Assembly (NCBI GenBank): GCA_964342585.1
Contig: CAYFHK010000116.1
Location: 1-8,290, forward strand
Direction: 5' to 3'
DNA length: 8,290 bases
Source: Parvularcula sp964342585
Lineage (GTDB): Bacteria > Pseudomonadota > Alphaproteobacteria > Caulobacterales > Parvularculaceae
The notes beneath the pieces were generated by a model. That model saw nothing but the letters and a program-made list of their open reading frames with translations. It had not been told where the DNA came from and did no database searches. This document shows, in pieces, positions 1 to 5,367 of this stretch (positions within the stretch are counted from its first letter, which is position 1; each line of letters starts with the position of its first letter). The position numbers and the translations under genes were made by a program.

Positions 1-1035
1 CGGCTTGATCGCCATCAGCTTGGCATCGGGCGAGACCACGGCGCCCTCGCTCTCAACGTCCGGCACCTCATCGGGCACAACAAACATATTTTGCGAGAAT
101 TTGCCCCAATGGCCTGACTGCTCCCAGAATTTCCGATCGAGGAGCTGCGGGGTTTTCACCTCTTCATAGCCATCATCGTTCAGCCTGCGGCGGATATACG
201 CCTCAAGCTCGAGCCAGATTTTGTAGCCTTTCGCGTGCCAGAAGACGGAGCCCTGCGCCTCTTCCTGCAAGTGAAAGAGATCCATCTCACGGCCTAGCTT
301 GCGGTGATCGCGTTTTTCCGCTTCCTCAAGCCGGGTGAGATAGGCCTTCAGGTCCTTCTCATGCGCCCATGCGGTGCCATAGATACGGTGCAGCACTTCA
401 TTGCGGTGATCGCCCCGCCAATAAGCGCCCGCCAACTTCATAAGCTTGAAGGCTTTGCCGATGTGCTTCGTGGACGGAAGGTGCGGCCCGCGGCAGAGGT
501 CGAACCATTCGCCATGGTGGTAGACTTTGATGTCTTCGCCCGGCGGCAGATCACGGATGATCTCGGCCTTATAGTGCTCGCCAAGATTCTCGAAGGTCGC
601 GACCGCATCCTCACGCGACACCACCTCTTTTCGGGTTGGCAAGTCGGCATCCACGAGTTCTGCCATCTTTTTTTCGATGGCGTCGAAGTCCTCGCTCGAG
701 AAGGGCTCTGGCCGCGCGAAGTCGTAATAGAAGCCATCCTCGATCACGGGACCGATGGTGACTTGTGTGCCGGGAAATAGTTCTTGCACGGCCTGTGCAA
801 GCAAATGCGCCGCATCATGACGAATGAGCTCGAGCCCTTCGGGATCATCCCGCGTCACGATCGCGATCTTCGCGTCGCCGTCGATCGGATCCCAAAGATC
901 ACGCACGACGCCGTCGACTTTCACCGCAAGCGCCTTTTTTGAGAGCGATTTCGAAATATCTGCAGCGATTTCGAGGCCCGAGGCGGGCGCCGCGAATTGG
1001 CGCTCAGCCCCGTCGGGCAAGGTATAGGTTGGCAT
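1..1035 (-). CDS. thrS: Threonyl-tRNA synthetase, N-terminal 345 residues (3' end outside window)
   Basis: Cytoplasmic class II aminoacyl-tRNA synthetase that charges tRNA-Thr and hydrolyses mischarged Ser-tRNA-Thr. The frame is open from an ATG at 1035 to the window edge, so only the N-terminal part is visible. Residues 1-62 fit the TGS domain. Residues 63-230 are the second additional (editing) domain, with the zinc-site residues expected for an active editing centre: HDAAH at 73-77 and Cys181/His185 in DLCRGPH. The catalytic domain starts near residue 245, with a motif-1-like stretch around 290-313 (KTPQLLDRKFWEQSGHWGKF). The window ends at LMAIKP, immediately before where the family carries its MNCPGH-like zinc and motif-2 region. 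The start gives the usual N-terminus, and the Shine-Dalgarno is weak (AAGAG about 10 bases upstream). Upstream is a 139-base spacer after the YbjN-like gene, so thrS may have its own promoter. Confidence 0.98.
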   Translation of the reverse strand, partial: MPTYTLPDGAERQFAAPASGLEIAADISKSLSKKALAVKVDGVVRDLWDPIDGDAKIAIVTRDDPEGLELIRHDAAHLLAQAVQELFPGTQVTIGPVIEDGFYYDFARPEPFSSEDFDAIEKKMAELVDADLPTRKEVVSREDAVATFENLGEHYKAEIIRDLPPGEDIKVYHHGEWFDLCRGPHLPSTKHIGKAFKLMKLAGAYWRGDHRNEVLHRIYGTAWAHEKDLKAYLTRLEEAEKRDHRKLGREMDLFHLQEEAQGSVFWHAKGYKIWLELEAYIRRRLNDDGYEEVKTPQLLDRKFWEQSGHWGKFSQNMFVVPDEVPDVESEGAVVSPDAKLMAIKP

Positions 1036-1174
1036 CGACGGTCAACTCTTTGGCAGTCAGTCAGCTAAATGTTGGGGCGCGCACCTCACGCGCAAACGCG
1101 CGCGAAGAAATGGCCGGAGTGAATGGAGGTGTGCGCGGTGGCGGGCACTCCCGTCAAGCGGGACGGGCCGCCTC
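1036..1174 (-). other. Spacer and leader between the YbjN-like gene and thrS
   Basis: No gene is visible in these 139 bases. On the thrS-coding strand it begins two bases after the YbjN-like stop with an imperfect hairpin (1140-1172). It then passes a GCGC-rich stretch (1077-1104) in which GCGCGC at 1077-1082 can pair with GCGCGC at 1098-1103, and ends with a short tandem GTCA-type repeat (about 1055-1065) near the thrS start. The thrS promoter is probably here, but I cannot identify convincing -35/-10 boxes. Translational control by leader structure is known for E. coli thrS; whether this GC-rich leader does anything similar is conjecture. Confidence 0.5.
1140..1172 (-). terminator. Imperfect hairpin after the YbjN-like gene; possible weak terminator
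   Basis: Outer arms GGCGG (1140-1144) and CCGCC (1168-1172) pair. After a 4-by-4 internal loop, inner arms TCCCG (1149-1153) and CGGGA (1159-1163) pair around a 5-base loop. It lies two bases past the TAA of the YbjN-like gene, where a terminator would be expected. No U-tract follows on the transcribed strand, so it is not a canonical intrinsic terminator; it may protect the 3' end or act with Rho. Confidence 0.35.
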
Positions 1175-1993
1175 TTATTCGGGCAATAGCGGGGCGAACG
1201 TGGTCTCCCGCGTTCGCGTCGTCGTGGGGGTCAAATCCGCGACCCTCGACGCAACATACTGCGTTGTGATGTCTTCGGCCGACCTGACGATGGCACCGCC
1301 CGCACGATCGTTGTGCAGCAATGGCCAAACGATCTCATCGTCCGCGGCCGCAAATTGCGTTGGCGCCCCATCAAACGCGGCGGCCAGCTCAGCCCCAACG
1401 GCACCGTCATAGCGCACCTCAACCGCAGAGCTGCCCAAGCGGTCGATGATGTCGAGCGCGATCCGCACACCGTTGAAAAACAGCTGCATCGCCGACTCTT
1501 GGCAGACATCCGAACACGTGTTGAGCGCAGGGAATTTGTAGCGCACGGCGATATCCTGCGTGCTTTCTAATGTGAGCGCGATGATCGGATTGGCCCTGTT
1601 GAAGACATTTAGATCGGAGCCATTGAGACGGCCTTGCACCACCTCCGGCCCGAAAAGCGAAATCATCTCCAAGAACATGCAGCCCTCGCGGCCGCACCGG
1701 ATGAACTCATAAACGAACGGCAACCCGTTGGGCGCCCGCGCCGTCACGATGTAGCGATTACTTGGCAACCGCTCCTGATCGATAATCGTGAAGCCGCTAT
1801 CGCTGAGAAACGCGATCACGCTGTCGGGATGAATCGGCGACCAGCCATCGGCAATGAGGGTGCCCAGATTATCTTCGCCAGGGCTATCGGATAAAAGCGC
1901 ATTTGATTGCGCAAAAGATGGGGCGAGTGCACTCACCCCCAAAGCGGCCAAAATGGCGGCGCCGCGGGCGACAACCGTACGCAACTTACTCAT
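1175..1993 (-). CDS. Secreted YbjN-domain protein, function unknown
   Basis: 272 residues from ATG at 1993. An in-frame GTG-type start at 2212 would run back over yidD; I chose 1993 because it begins a textbook signal peptide (positive MSKLRTVVAR, hydrophobic residues 11-24, SFA|Q cleavage near residue 28) and has an AGGG about 6 bases upstream. Residues about 55-185 match the YbjN (DUF1790-type) pattern: a Gly-rich turn after a short helix (DSGF), the RAPNGLPFVYEF strand pair, the CGREGC cysteine pair (Cys100, Cys105), then an LNVFNRANPIIALTL segment where the family has N-x-x-N-R. A second pair, Cys160 and Cys164, follows. The C-terminal ~85 residues are unassigned and rich in Thr and Arg near the end. 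The protein probably folds in the periplasm, perhaps with disulfides. YbjN proteins are sometimes labelled sensory transduction regulators, but no activity is established. The gene begins 25 bases after yidD and is probably co-transcribed with it. Confidence 0.78.
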   Translation of the reverse strand: MSKLRTVVARGAAILAALGVSALAPSFAQSNALLSDSPGEDNLGTLIADGWSPIHPDSVIAFLSDSGFTIIDQERLPSNRYIVTARAPNGLPFVYEFIRCGREGCMFLEMISLFGPEVVQGRLNGSDLNVFNRANPIIALTLESTQDIAVRYKFPALNTCSDVCQESAMQLFFNGVRIALDIIDRLGSSAVEVRYDGAVGAELAAAFDGAPTQFAAADDEIVWPLLHNDRAGGAIVRSAEDITTQYVASRVADLTPTTTRTRETTFAPLLPE

Positions 1994-2018
1994 AACAACC
2001 CTGCCCAATTGGTCGCCT

Positions 2019-2309
2019 TCAACGACCCTTTTTTTGTTTTGGAGGTGACGTCGTAGCTCCCTGAGGCCCCTCCCCGCAAGGCGGAACAGGGTCATATCCG
2101 TGGCCTCCCCACGGATGGCAGCGCGAAAGTCGACGCGCTGTGAGGGCGATTGCACGCGCTGGCGGGTGCAATCGGAAGGCATTGATCGCATAGGCTGAGC
2201 AGCTGGGCTCAAACCGGCACCGCGCCCCCAAGAGATGGAACAAAGGCGACAGCGACCAGCGATACAGCTTGATGAGGCCGATCGCCGCGAAATTCACCGG
2301 CGAGGTCAC
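2019..2309 (-). CDS. yidD: YidD membrane protein insertion efficiency factor
   Basis: 96 residues, the usual size for this family. YidD is a small inner-membrane-associated protein that helps YidC/Sec insertion of membrane proteins. The whole family signature is present: an N-terminal amphipathic segment (LIKLYRWSLSPLF, residues 12-24), CRFEPSCSAYAINA (Cys31, Cys37), and RLSRCHPWGGHGYDPVP (Cys64). The tail after residue 77 is Pro/Gly- and Lys-rich. The start is GTG at 2309, overlapping the stop of the upstream scaffold gene as GTGA, which suggests translational coupling. In many bacteria yidD lies by rnpA and yidC; beside a NifU-like gene and thrS it follows an arrangement familiar from Alphaproteobacteria. 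The 3' end contains an A7 run (2029-2035 on the template), noted in the findings. Confidence 0.95.
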   Translation of the reverse strand: MTSPVNFAAIGLIKLYRWSLSPLFHLLGARCRFEPSCSAYAINAFRLHPPARAIALTARRLSRCHPWGGHGYDPVPPCGEGPQGATTSPPKQKKGR

Positions 2310-2737
2310 GCCCCCTCGACCTGGTCGAGACAGGCGACGGCGGCGTCGAAGACCAAAAGTGTCGAGGCGTGACGCGCCGGATAATCTTTGATCGGCTCAA
2401 GCATTTTCAGCGATGCCCAACGCCCGGTTTCAGGGGCGGACGCGCCCTCTTTCAAAATCGCGCGAAGAAGGCGTTGGCCTTCGCGGATTTCGTTGGGCGT
2501 GGCACCGATGACGTGACGACCAAAAAGCGACGCGCTGGCTTGACCCAAAGCGCAGGCCTTCGCGTCGATGGCGACATCGGCGACGGTGCCATCCTGCACT
2601 TTCAGGGCGACCTCGACATCCGAGCCACAAACTTTCGACACTTTCCGTGCCCGAGCATCCGCTTCGTCCAGTGCTTTACGCGCCGGAATGTCTGCGGCAG
2701 CATCGAGCAAGGCGTCGGAATATAAGAGATCTTCCAT
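2306..2737 (-). CDS. NifU/IscU-like iron-sulfur cluster scaffold paralogue
   Basis: 143 residues, about IscU size. Recognisable IscU-fold features are KVCGSDVEVAL (Cys37, where IscU has its first ligand), KACALGQASASL (Cys62, the second ligand in the helix-start motif) and PARHASTLLVFDAAVACLD (residues 120-138), which aligns with the IscU HCSVLA segment. Here the residue after His123 is Ala124 rather than the third ligand Cys; a different Cys136 occurs 12 residues later. This fits the alphaproteobacterial scaffold paralogue normally annotated as 'iron-sulfur cluster assembly scaffold protein', not the main IscU or SufU. Whether it holds a [2Fe-2S] cluster with altered ligands or has another role is unknown. 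No strong Shine-Dalgarno precedes the ATG. The stop overlaps the yidD start by four bases, so the pair is translationally linked. Confidence 0.9.
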   Translation of the reverse strand: MEDLLYSDALLDAAADIPARKALDEADARARKVSKVCGSDVEVALKVQDGTVADVAIDAKACALGQASASLFGRHVIGATPNEIREGQRLLRAILKEGASAPETGRWASLKMLEPIKDYPARHASTLLVFDAAVACLDQVEGA

Positions 2738-2787
2738 AGACCCGATATAATCGACGCCTTGCTGAAACTGTAGGGGGATCGGCGCCC
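2738..2787 (-). other. Short spacer between lipoprotein and scaffold genes
   Basis: Fifty bases with no hairpin followed by a T-run. The AT-rich GATTATATC-like stretch about 10 bases before the scaffold start could be a -10 region, but no matching -35 is evident. The lipoprotein transcript may therefore read through into the scaffold, yidD and YbjN-like genes. Confidence 0.3.
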
Positions 2788-2982
2788 TTAGCCGTCGACA
2801 GCGTCCTCGACATCATCGGCCGCATCTTCAGCGGCATCGCCAACATCGTCCGCGGCATCTTCCATGCCGTCTCCGATATCTTCGAGCTGCTCTTCGATGG
2901 GCTCGTCCGGCTCGTCTTCACAAGCGGTGATCGCGAAACCAGAAGTGGCAAGCACGGCAGTGATCAATAAGTTGCGCAACAT
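2788..2982 (-). CDS. Small, extremely acidic lipoprotein with 11-residue repeats
   Basis: 64 residues from ATG at 2982. The frame is open further back to 3060, but that would overlap cysS. The 2982 start has a strong AAAGGA site 8 bases upstream and opens a lipoprotein signal: MLRN, hydrophobic residues 5-19, and lipobox ITAC with Cys21 as the lipidated residue. The mature part (44 residues) has 22 Asp/Glu and no Lys, Arg or His. From residue 29 it falls into 11-residue units: IEEQLEDIGDG, MEDAADDVGDA, AEDAADDVEDA, then VDG. Hydrophobic residues recur at unit positions 1, 5 and 8, as in an amphipathic helix with a hendecad pattern. It resembles small entericidin-type lipoproteins in size and layout but lacks their conserved core, so I do not assign that family. 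It should sit in the periplasmic face of an envelope membrane. Its own stress-type promoter lies just upstream (3013-3037). Confidence 0.82.
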   Translation of the reverse strand: MLRNLLITAVLATSGFAITACEDEPDEPIEEQLEDIGDGMEDAADDVGDAAEDAADDVEDAVDG

Positions 2983-3012
2983 AGCGGCGTCCTTTCCATT
3001 GACGCCTGACAC

Positions 3013-3037
3013 AACGCAGGTGCGACATTTCGGTTCC
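3013..3037 (-). promoter_or_regulatory. Putative EcfG (general stress sigma factor) promoter
   Basis: On the minus strand GGAAC (3037-3033) is followed by exactly 16 bases and then CGTT (3016-3013). That is a perfect match to the established alphaproteobacterial EcfG/SigT consensus GGAAC-N16/17-CGTT. It lies wholly inside the gap between the cysS stop and the lipoprotein start. Transcription would begin near 3005, giving a leader of about 20-25 bases with the AAAGGA ribosome site correctly placed. The geometry, not only the motif, supports the call. It implies expression of the lipoprotein, and perhaps the genes after it, under general stress. Confidence 0.7.
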
Positions 3038-3044
3038 CGCCGCC

Positions 3045-4424
3045 TCAGGCGCGTCGCCACGTCACGCCGCCCGCGCCGTCCTCCAGCACGATGCCTTTCG
3101 CGGCGAGTTCATCGCGGATCTGGTCGGCGCGGGCAAAGTCTTTTGATTTGCGCGCCGCCTGCCGCTCTTCGATGAGCGTCTCGATCTCCTCAGGTGACGG
3201 ACCATCGGACCGGCCACCCTGGAACCAGCGCTGGGGTGTCTCGCTGAAAAGCCCCAAGTGTTGGCCGGACGCGCGCAGCGTGGCGGCGATCCCCGGCAGA
3301 CCCTTTGCCGCCTCCTCCCGCAACTCGTGCAGGATCGCGATGGCTTTGGGCGTGTTCAGATCGTCATTGAGCGCATCAATCAGGCTCGGCGCCGGGGCTG
3401 CTGGCTGATCATCCTTCGCCTCTTCGAGCACGCGGTAGAACCGATCCAGCTGCGCCTTGCAGGAAGAGAGGAGGTCTTCGGACCAATCGAGCGGCTGACG
3501 GTAATGCGCACTCAGCAGCGCAAAGCGCAGCACCTCGCCATGCCAATGCTCAAGCAGCGCTTGGGGCGTCTGAATATTGCCCACCGATTTCGACATCTTC
3601 TCGCCGTCAAAGCGCAGCATCCCATTATGCACCCAGAACCGCGCCAGCGGCACATCGCCCGTGTCAAACGCGCAGCAGCTTTGGGCGATCTCATTTTCAT
3701 GGTGCGGGAAACGCAGATCCTGCCCACCCAAATGCACATCGATCGGCCCACCGAAGACCGCATCGATCATCGCCGAGCATTCAAGGTGCCACCCTGGGCG
3801 ACCGCGACCCTCGATGGGCCAATCGCCAGGCACATCCCACCCCGGCTCATCGTCTGCCGAGGGCTTCCACAACACAAAGTCAGATGAATTCTTTTTATAT
3901 GGGGCCACTTCGACCCGGGCACCGGCGATGATCGAGTCTTGATCGAGGCCCGATAATGCACCGTACGCATCATATCTTGTCACATCGAAAAGGATATGCC
4001 CCTCGGCGCCATAGGCGGCGCCCCGTTCGAGCAGGGTCGAAACCAATGACTGCATTTGCGGGATGTTTTCGGTCGCCCGCGGGGCCACGTCCGGCCGCTC
4101 ACATCCGAGGGCGTCGAGACCTTCAAGATACGCCTTCGTGGCGCGTTCTGTGATGACATCGATCGAGACGCCCTCGGCTTTGGCCGCGGCCATGATCTTG
4201 TCGTCGATATCGGTGAAATTGCGCGCAAAAACGACCTGGTCGAGGCCGTATACGCGACGCAATTGTCGCACGAGCAGATCGGCCGTCACGGCCGCGCGCG
4301 CATTGCCGATATGGGGCGGCGCATACACCGTTGGCCCACACCCGTAGACCTTGATTTTACGGCGGTTTTCAGGCTCGAAGGCGCGTTTTTCGCGGGTGAA
4401 GCTATCGTAAAGATGAAGGCTCAT
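3045..4424 (-). CDS. cysS: Cysteinyl-tRNA synthetase
   Basis: 459 residues, full family length. Cytoplasmic monomeric class I synthetase that activates cysteine and loads it on tRNA-Cys. The Rossmann catalytic core carries PPHIGN (HIGH motif, residues 36-41) and KMSKS (276-280). Zinc ligands that discriminate cysteine are all present: Cys29 in YGCGPTVY, Cys216 in HLECSAMI, and His241 and Glu245 in HHENEIAQS. The CGPTVY and GWHLECSAM blocks are diagnostic. The C-terminal anticodon-binding part ends with the usual short stretch KGIVLEDGAGGVTWRR. The ATG at 4424 gives the standard MSLHLYDSFTR N-terminus. There is no clear purine-rich ribosome site; a GGGCCC hairpin occupies that position (separate entry). 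It is transcribed divergently from folE and is the first gene of the minus-strand run. Confidence 0.99.
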   Translation of the reverse strand: MSLHLYDSFTREKRAFEPENRRKIKVYGCGPTVYAPPHIGNARAAVTADLLVRQLRRVYGLDQVVFARNFTDIDDKIMAAAKAEGVSIDVITERATKAYLEGLDALGCERPDVAPRATENIPQMQSLVSTLLERGAAYGAEGHILFDVTRYDAYGALSGLDQDSIIAGARVEVAPYKKNSSDFVLWKPSADDEPGWDVPGDWPIEGRGRPGWHLECSAMIDAVFGGPIDVHLGGQDLRFPHHENEIAQSCCAFDTGDVPLARFWVHNGMLRFDGEKMSKSVGNIQTPQALLEHWHGEVLRFALLSAHYRQPLDWSEDLLSSCKAQLDRFYRVLEEAKDDQPAAPAPSLIDALNDDLNTPKAIAILHELREEAAKGLPGIAATLRASGQHLGLFSETPQRWFQGGRSDGPSPEEIETLIEERQAARKSKDFARADQIRDELAAKGIVLEDGAGGVTWRRA

Positions 4425-4428
4425 GACA

Positions 4429-4454
4429 GGGCCCGTTTGCGATGGATTGGGCCC
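4429..4454 (-). promoter_or_regulatory. GGGCCC hairpin immediately before the cysS start codon
   Basis: GGGCCC at 4429-4434 and 4449-4454 are self-complementary and can form a 6-base-pair all-GC stem around a 14-base loop in the cysS mRNA. The stem ends four bases before the ATG, where a ribosome binding site should lie, so it would occlude initiation if it forms. Each GGGCCC is also a palindrome alone, so DNA-level explanations remain possible. Confidence 0.4.
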
Positions 4455-4558
4455 GCGCGCAATCGTTGCGACAGCGTGGAAAATTGTCTTCGCGGCGATC
4501 TACACCCATATCCTTGGTTCCGCCCGCGCGTTGTGGTTACGCCCGAGCTCTCACCCAA

Positions 4559-4580
4559 GTTGCGAACGTAGAATCGCAAC
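4559..4580 (+). repeat. Perfect 7-bp inverted repeat in the folE leader (possible operator or mRNA hairpin)
   Basis: GTTGCGA (4559-4565) and TCGCAAC (4574-4580) are perfect complements separated by 8 bases, ending 21 bases before the folE ATG and 8 bases before its AGGA site. A further direct copy of GTTGCGA lies at 4465-4471. The spacing suits a dimeric repressor or a leader stem-loop. I cannot name a regulator. Confidence 0.45.
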
Positions 4581-4601
4581 GGCTTGATAGGACAGACCTT
4601 C

Positions 4602-5222
4602 ATGAGCGTCATTGCCTACGAGACCCCCGCTGCTGCCTTACGCACAGCTGGCGACAAAACCCCCACCCTCGACGAAGCCAAGGAAGCCGTTCGGACCCTT
4701 ATCCGATGGGCTGGCGACGACCCAACCCGCGAGGGGCTGCTCGACACGCCCGATCGCGTCGCCCGGGCCTACAAAGAATGGTTCGCCGGCTACAAGGAGG
4801 ACGCAGACGCCGTTTTGGCGCGCACCTTCGAAGAAGTCGAAGGATATGACGACATCGTCTTGATGAAAGACATTCGGCTAGAGAGCTATTGCGAGCACCA
4901 CATGGCACCGATCATCGGCAAGGCGCACATCGCCTATATGCCCGACGGAAAGGTCGTGGGCATTTCAAAACTCGCCCGTCTTGTCGATATTTTCGGAAAG
5001 CGCTTGCAAGTGCAGGAAAAAATGACGGCGCAAATCGCTGACACGCTGACCCGTGTTCTCGAGCCAAAAGGCGTCGCGGTGATGGTGGAAGCCGAACATC
5101 AATGCATGTCGACCCGCGGCGTGCACAAACATGGCGTAGATACGATGACAACGCGCTTCACCGGCATATTTAAGGACGATCCAGTGCTCGAAGCGCGGTT
5201 CTTCAAGCTCATCGGGCGCTGA
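4602..5222 (+). CDS. folE: GTP cyclohydrolase I
   Basis: 206 residues. Converts GTP to 7,8-dihydroneopterin triphosphate, the first step of folate and, in many bacteria, queuosine-precursor synthesis; the enzyme is cytosolic and decameric in its family. All signature blocks are present: DPTREGLLDTPDRVARA (40-56), ESYCEHHMAPIIGKAHIAY with zinc ligands Cys97 and His100, GISKLARLVDIFGKRLQVQEKMT (120-142), and AEHQCMSTRGV with third zinc ligand Cys168. A TTG six codons upstream is in frame, but the ATG at 4602 is preferred because AGGA (4589-4592) is placed 9 bases before it and the TTG has no site. It is the first plus-strand gene and is followed by a strong terminator, so it is probably monocistronic here. 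Confidence 0.98.
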   Translation: MSVIAYETPAAALRTAGDKTPTLDEAKEAVRTLIRWAGDDPTREGLLDTPDRVARAYKEWFAGYKEDADAVLARTFEEVEGYDDIVLMKDIRLESYCEHHMAPIIGKAHIAYMPDGKVVGISKLARLVDIFGKRLQVQEKMTAQIADTLTRVLEPKGVAVMVEAEHQCMSTRGVHKHGVDTMTTRFTGIFKDDPVLEARFFKLIGR

Positions 5223-5251
5223 TCAGACGCGCCTTTTCTCCACCTATAACT

Positions 5252-5286
5252 GGCGGCGTTGTCTGTTAGGCATCGCCGCTTTTTTT
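5252..5286 (+). terminator. Intrinsic terminator after folE
   Basis: Arms GCGGCG (5253-5258) and CGCCGC (5274-5279) pair perfectly. After a T/T mismatch the stem continues as TGTC (5260-5263) with GGCA (5269-5272), leaving a small loop. A run of seven T (5280-5286) follows at once. It starts about 30 bases after the folE stop and separates folE from the aldehyde dehydrogenase gene. Confidence 0.88.
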
Positions 5287-5367
5287 GTTTAAGGGGCACC
5301 TATAAGGGGCAGTGATGCGATATAGCCGCCCCGTGACGACATCCCGCTGAACCGAGGAGGAGCCCTC
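5287..5367 (+). promoter_or_regulatory. Upstream region of the aldehyde dehydrogenase gene, with a direct repeat and strong ribosome binding site
   Basis: Because a terminator precedes it, a promoter for the downstream gene should lie here. AAGGGGCA occurs twice in direct orientation (5291-5298 and 5304-5311), with TATA-like stretches at 5301-5304 and around 5320. I cannot fit a convincing -35/-10 pair. AGGAGG (5355-5360), seven bases before the ATG, is a near-ideal Shine-Dalgarno, implying efficient translation. Confidence 0.5.

Larger units (their letters stand above)
4425..4601. promoter_or_regulatory. Divergent cysS/folE control region
   Basis: 177 bases without a gene, which must hold both promoters. 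A weak plus-strand candidate is TTGTCT (4484-4489), 17 bases, CATATC (4507-4512); it scores poorly and I give it little weight. No good cysS promoter is visible. The region contains three copies of the heptamer GTTGCGA: direct at 4465-4471 and 4559-4565, inverted at 4574-4580. The first also forms a CGCAA/TTGCG dyad (4458-4470). GGGCCC occurs twice near cysS. Confidence 0.55.

Noticed and set aside
304..780. 158-residue open frame on the plus strand
   Set aside because: It lies wholly antisense to thrS, whose translation is unmistakable, and its product has no recognisable domain or ribosome site.
1036..1174. T-box or similar tRNA-sensing leader before thrS
   Set aside because: No T-box sequence or specifier stem is visible, and T-boxes are not expected in Proteobacteria; the same applies to cysS.
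2029..2040. T-rich stretch 2029-2040 as a terminator
   Set aside because: It is inside yidD coding sequence, reads as A on the transcribed strand, and no hairpin precedes it.
1994..2212. Upstream extension of the YbjN-like gene to a start at 2212
   Set aside because: It would overlap yidD by nearly 200 bases and place the signal peptide internally; the ATG at 1993 is better.
2983..3060. Upstream extension of the lipoprotein gene to 3060
   Set aside because: It would overlap cysS, move the signal peptide away from the N-terminus and lie across the promoter; the ATG at 2982 has a strong ribosome site.
4056..4571. 171-residue open frame on the plus strand
   Set aside because: Antisense to cysS and reaching into the divergent control region; no domain or start signal.
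4584..4601. TTG start giving folE six more residues
   Set aside because: The ribosome site at 4589-4592 would lie inside it and no site precedes the TTG.
5291..5311. Possible sigma-54 promoter from the two GGGGCA blocks
   Set aside because: The GG to GC spacing does not fit the required -24/-12 geometry.
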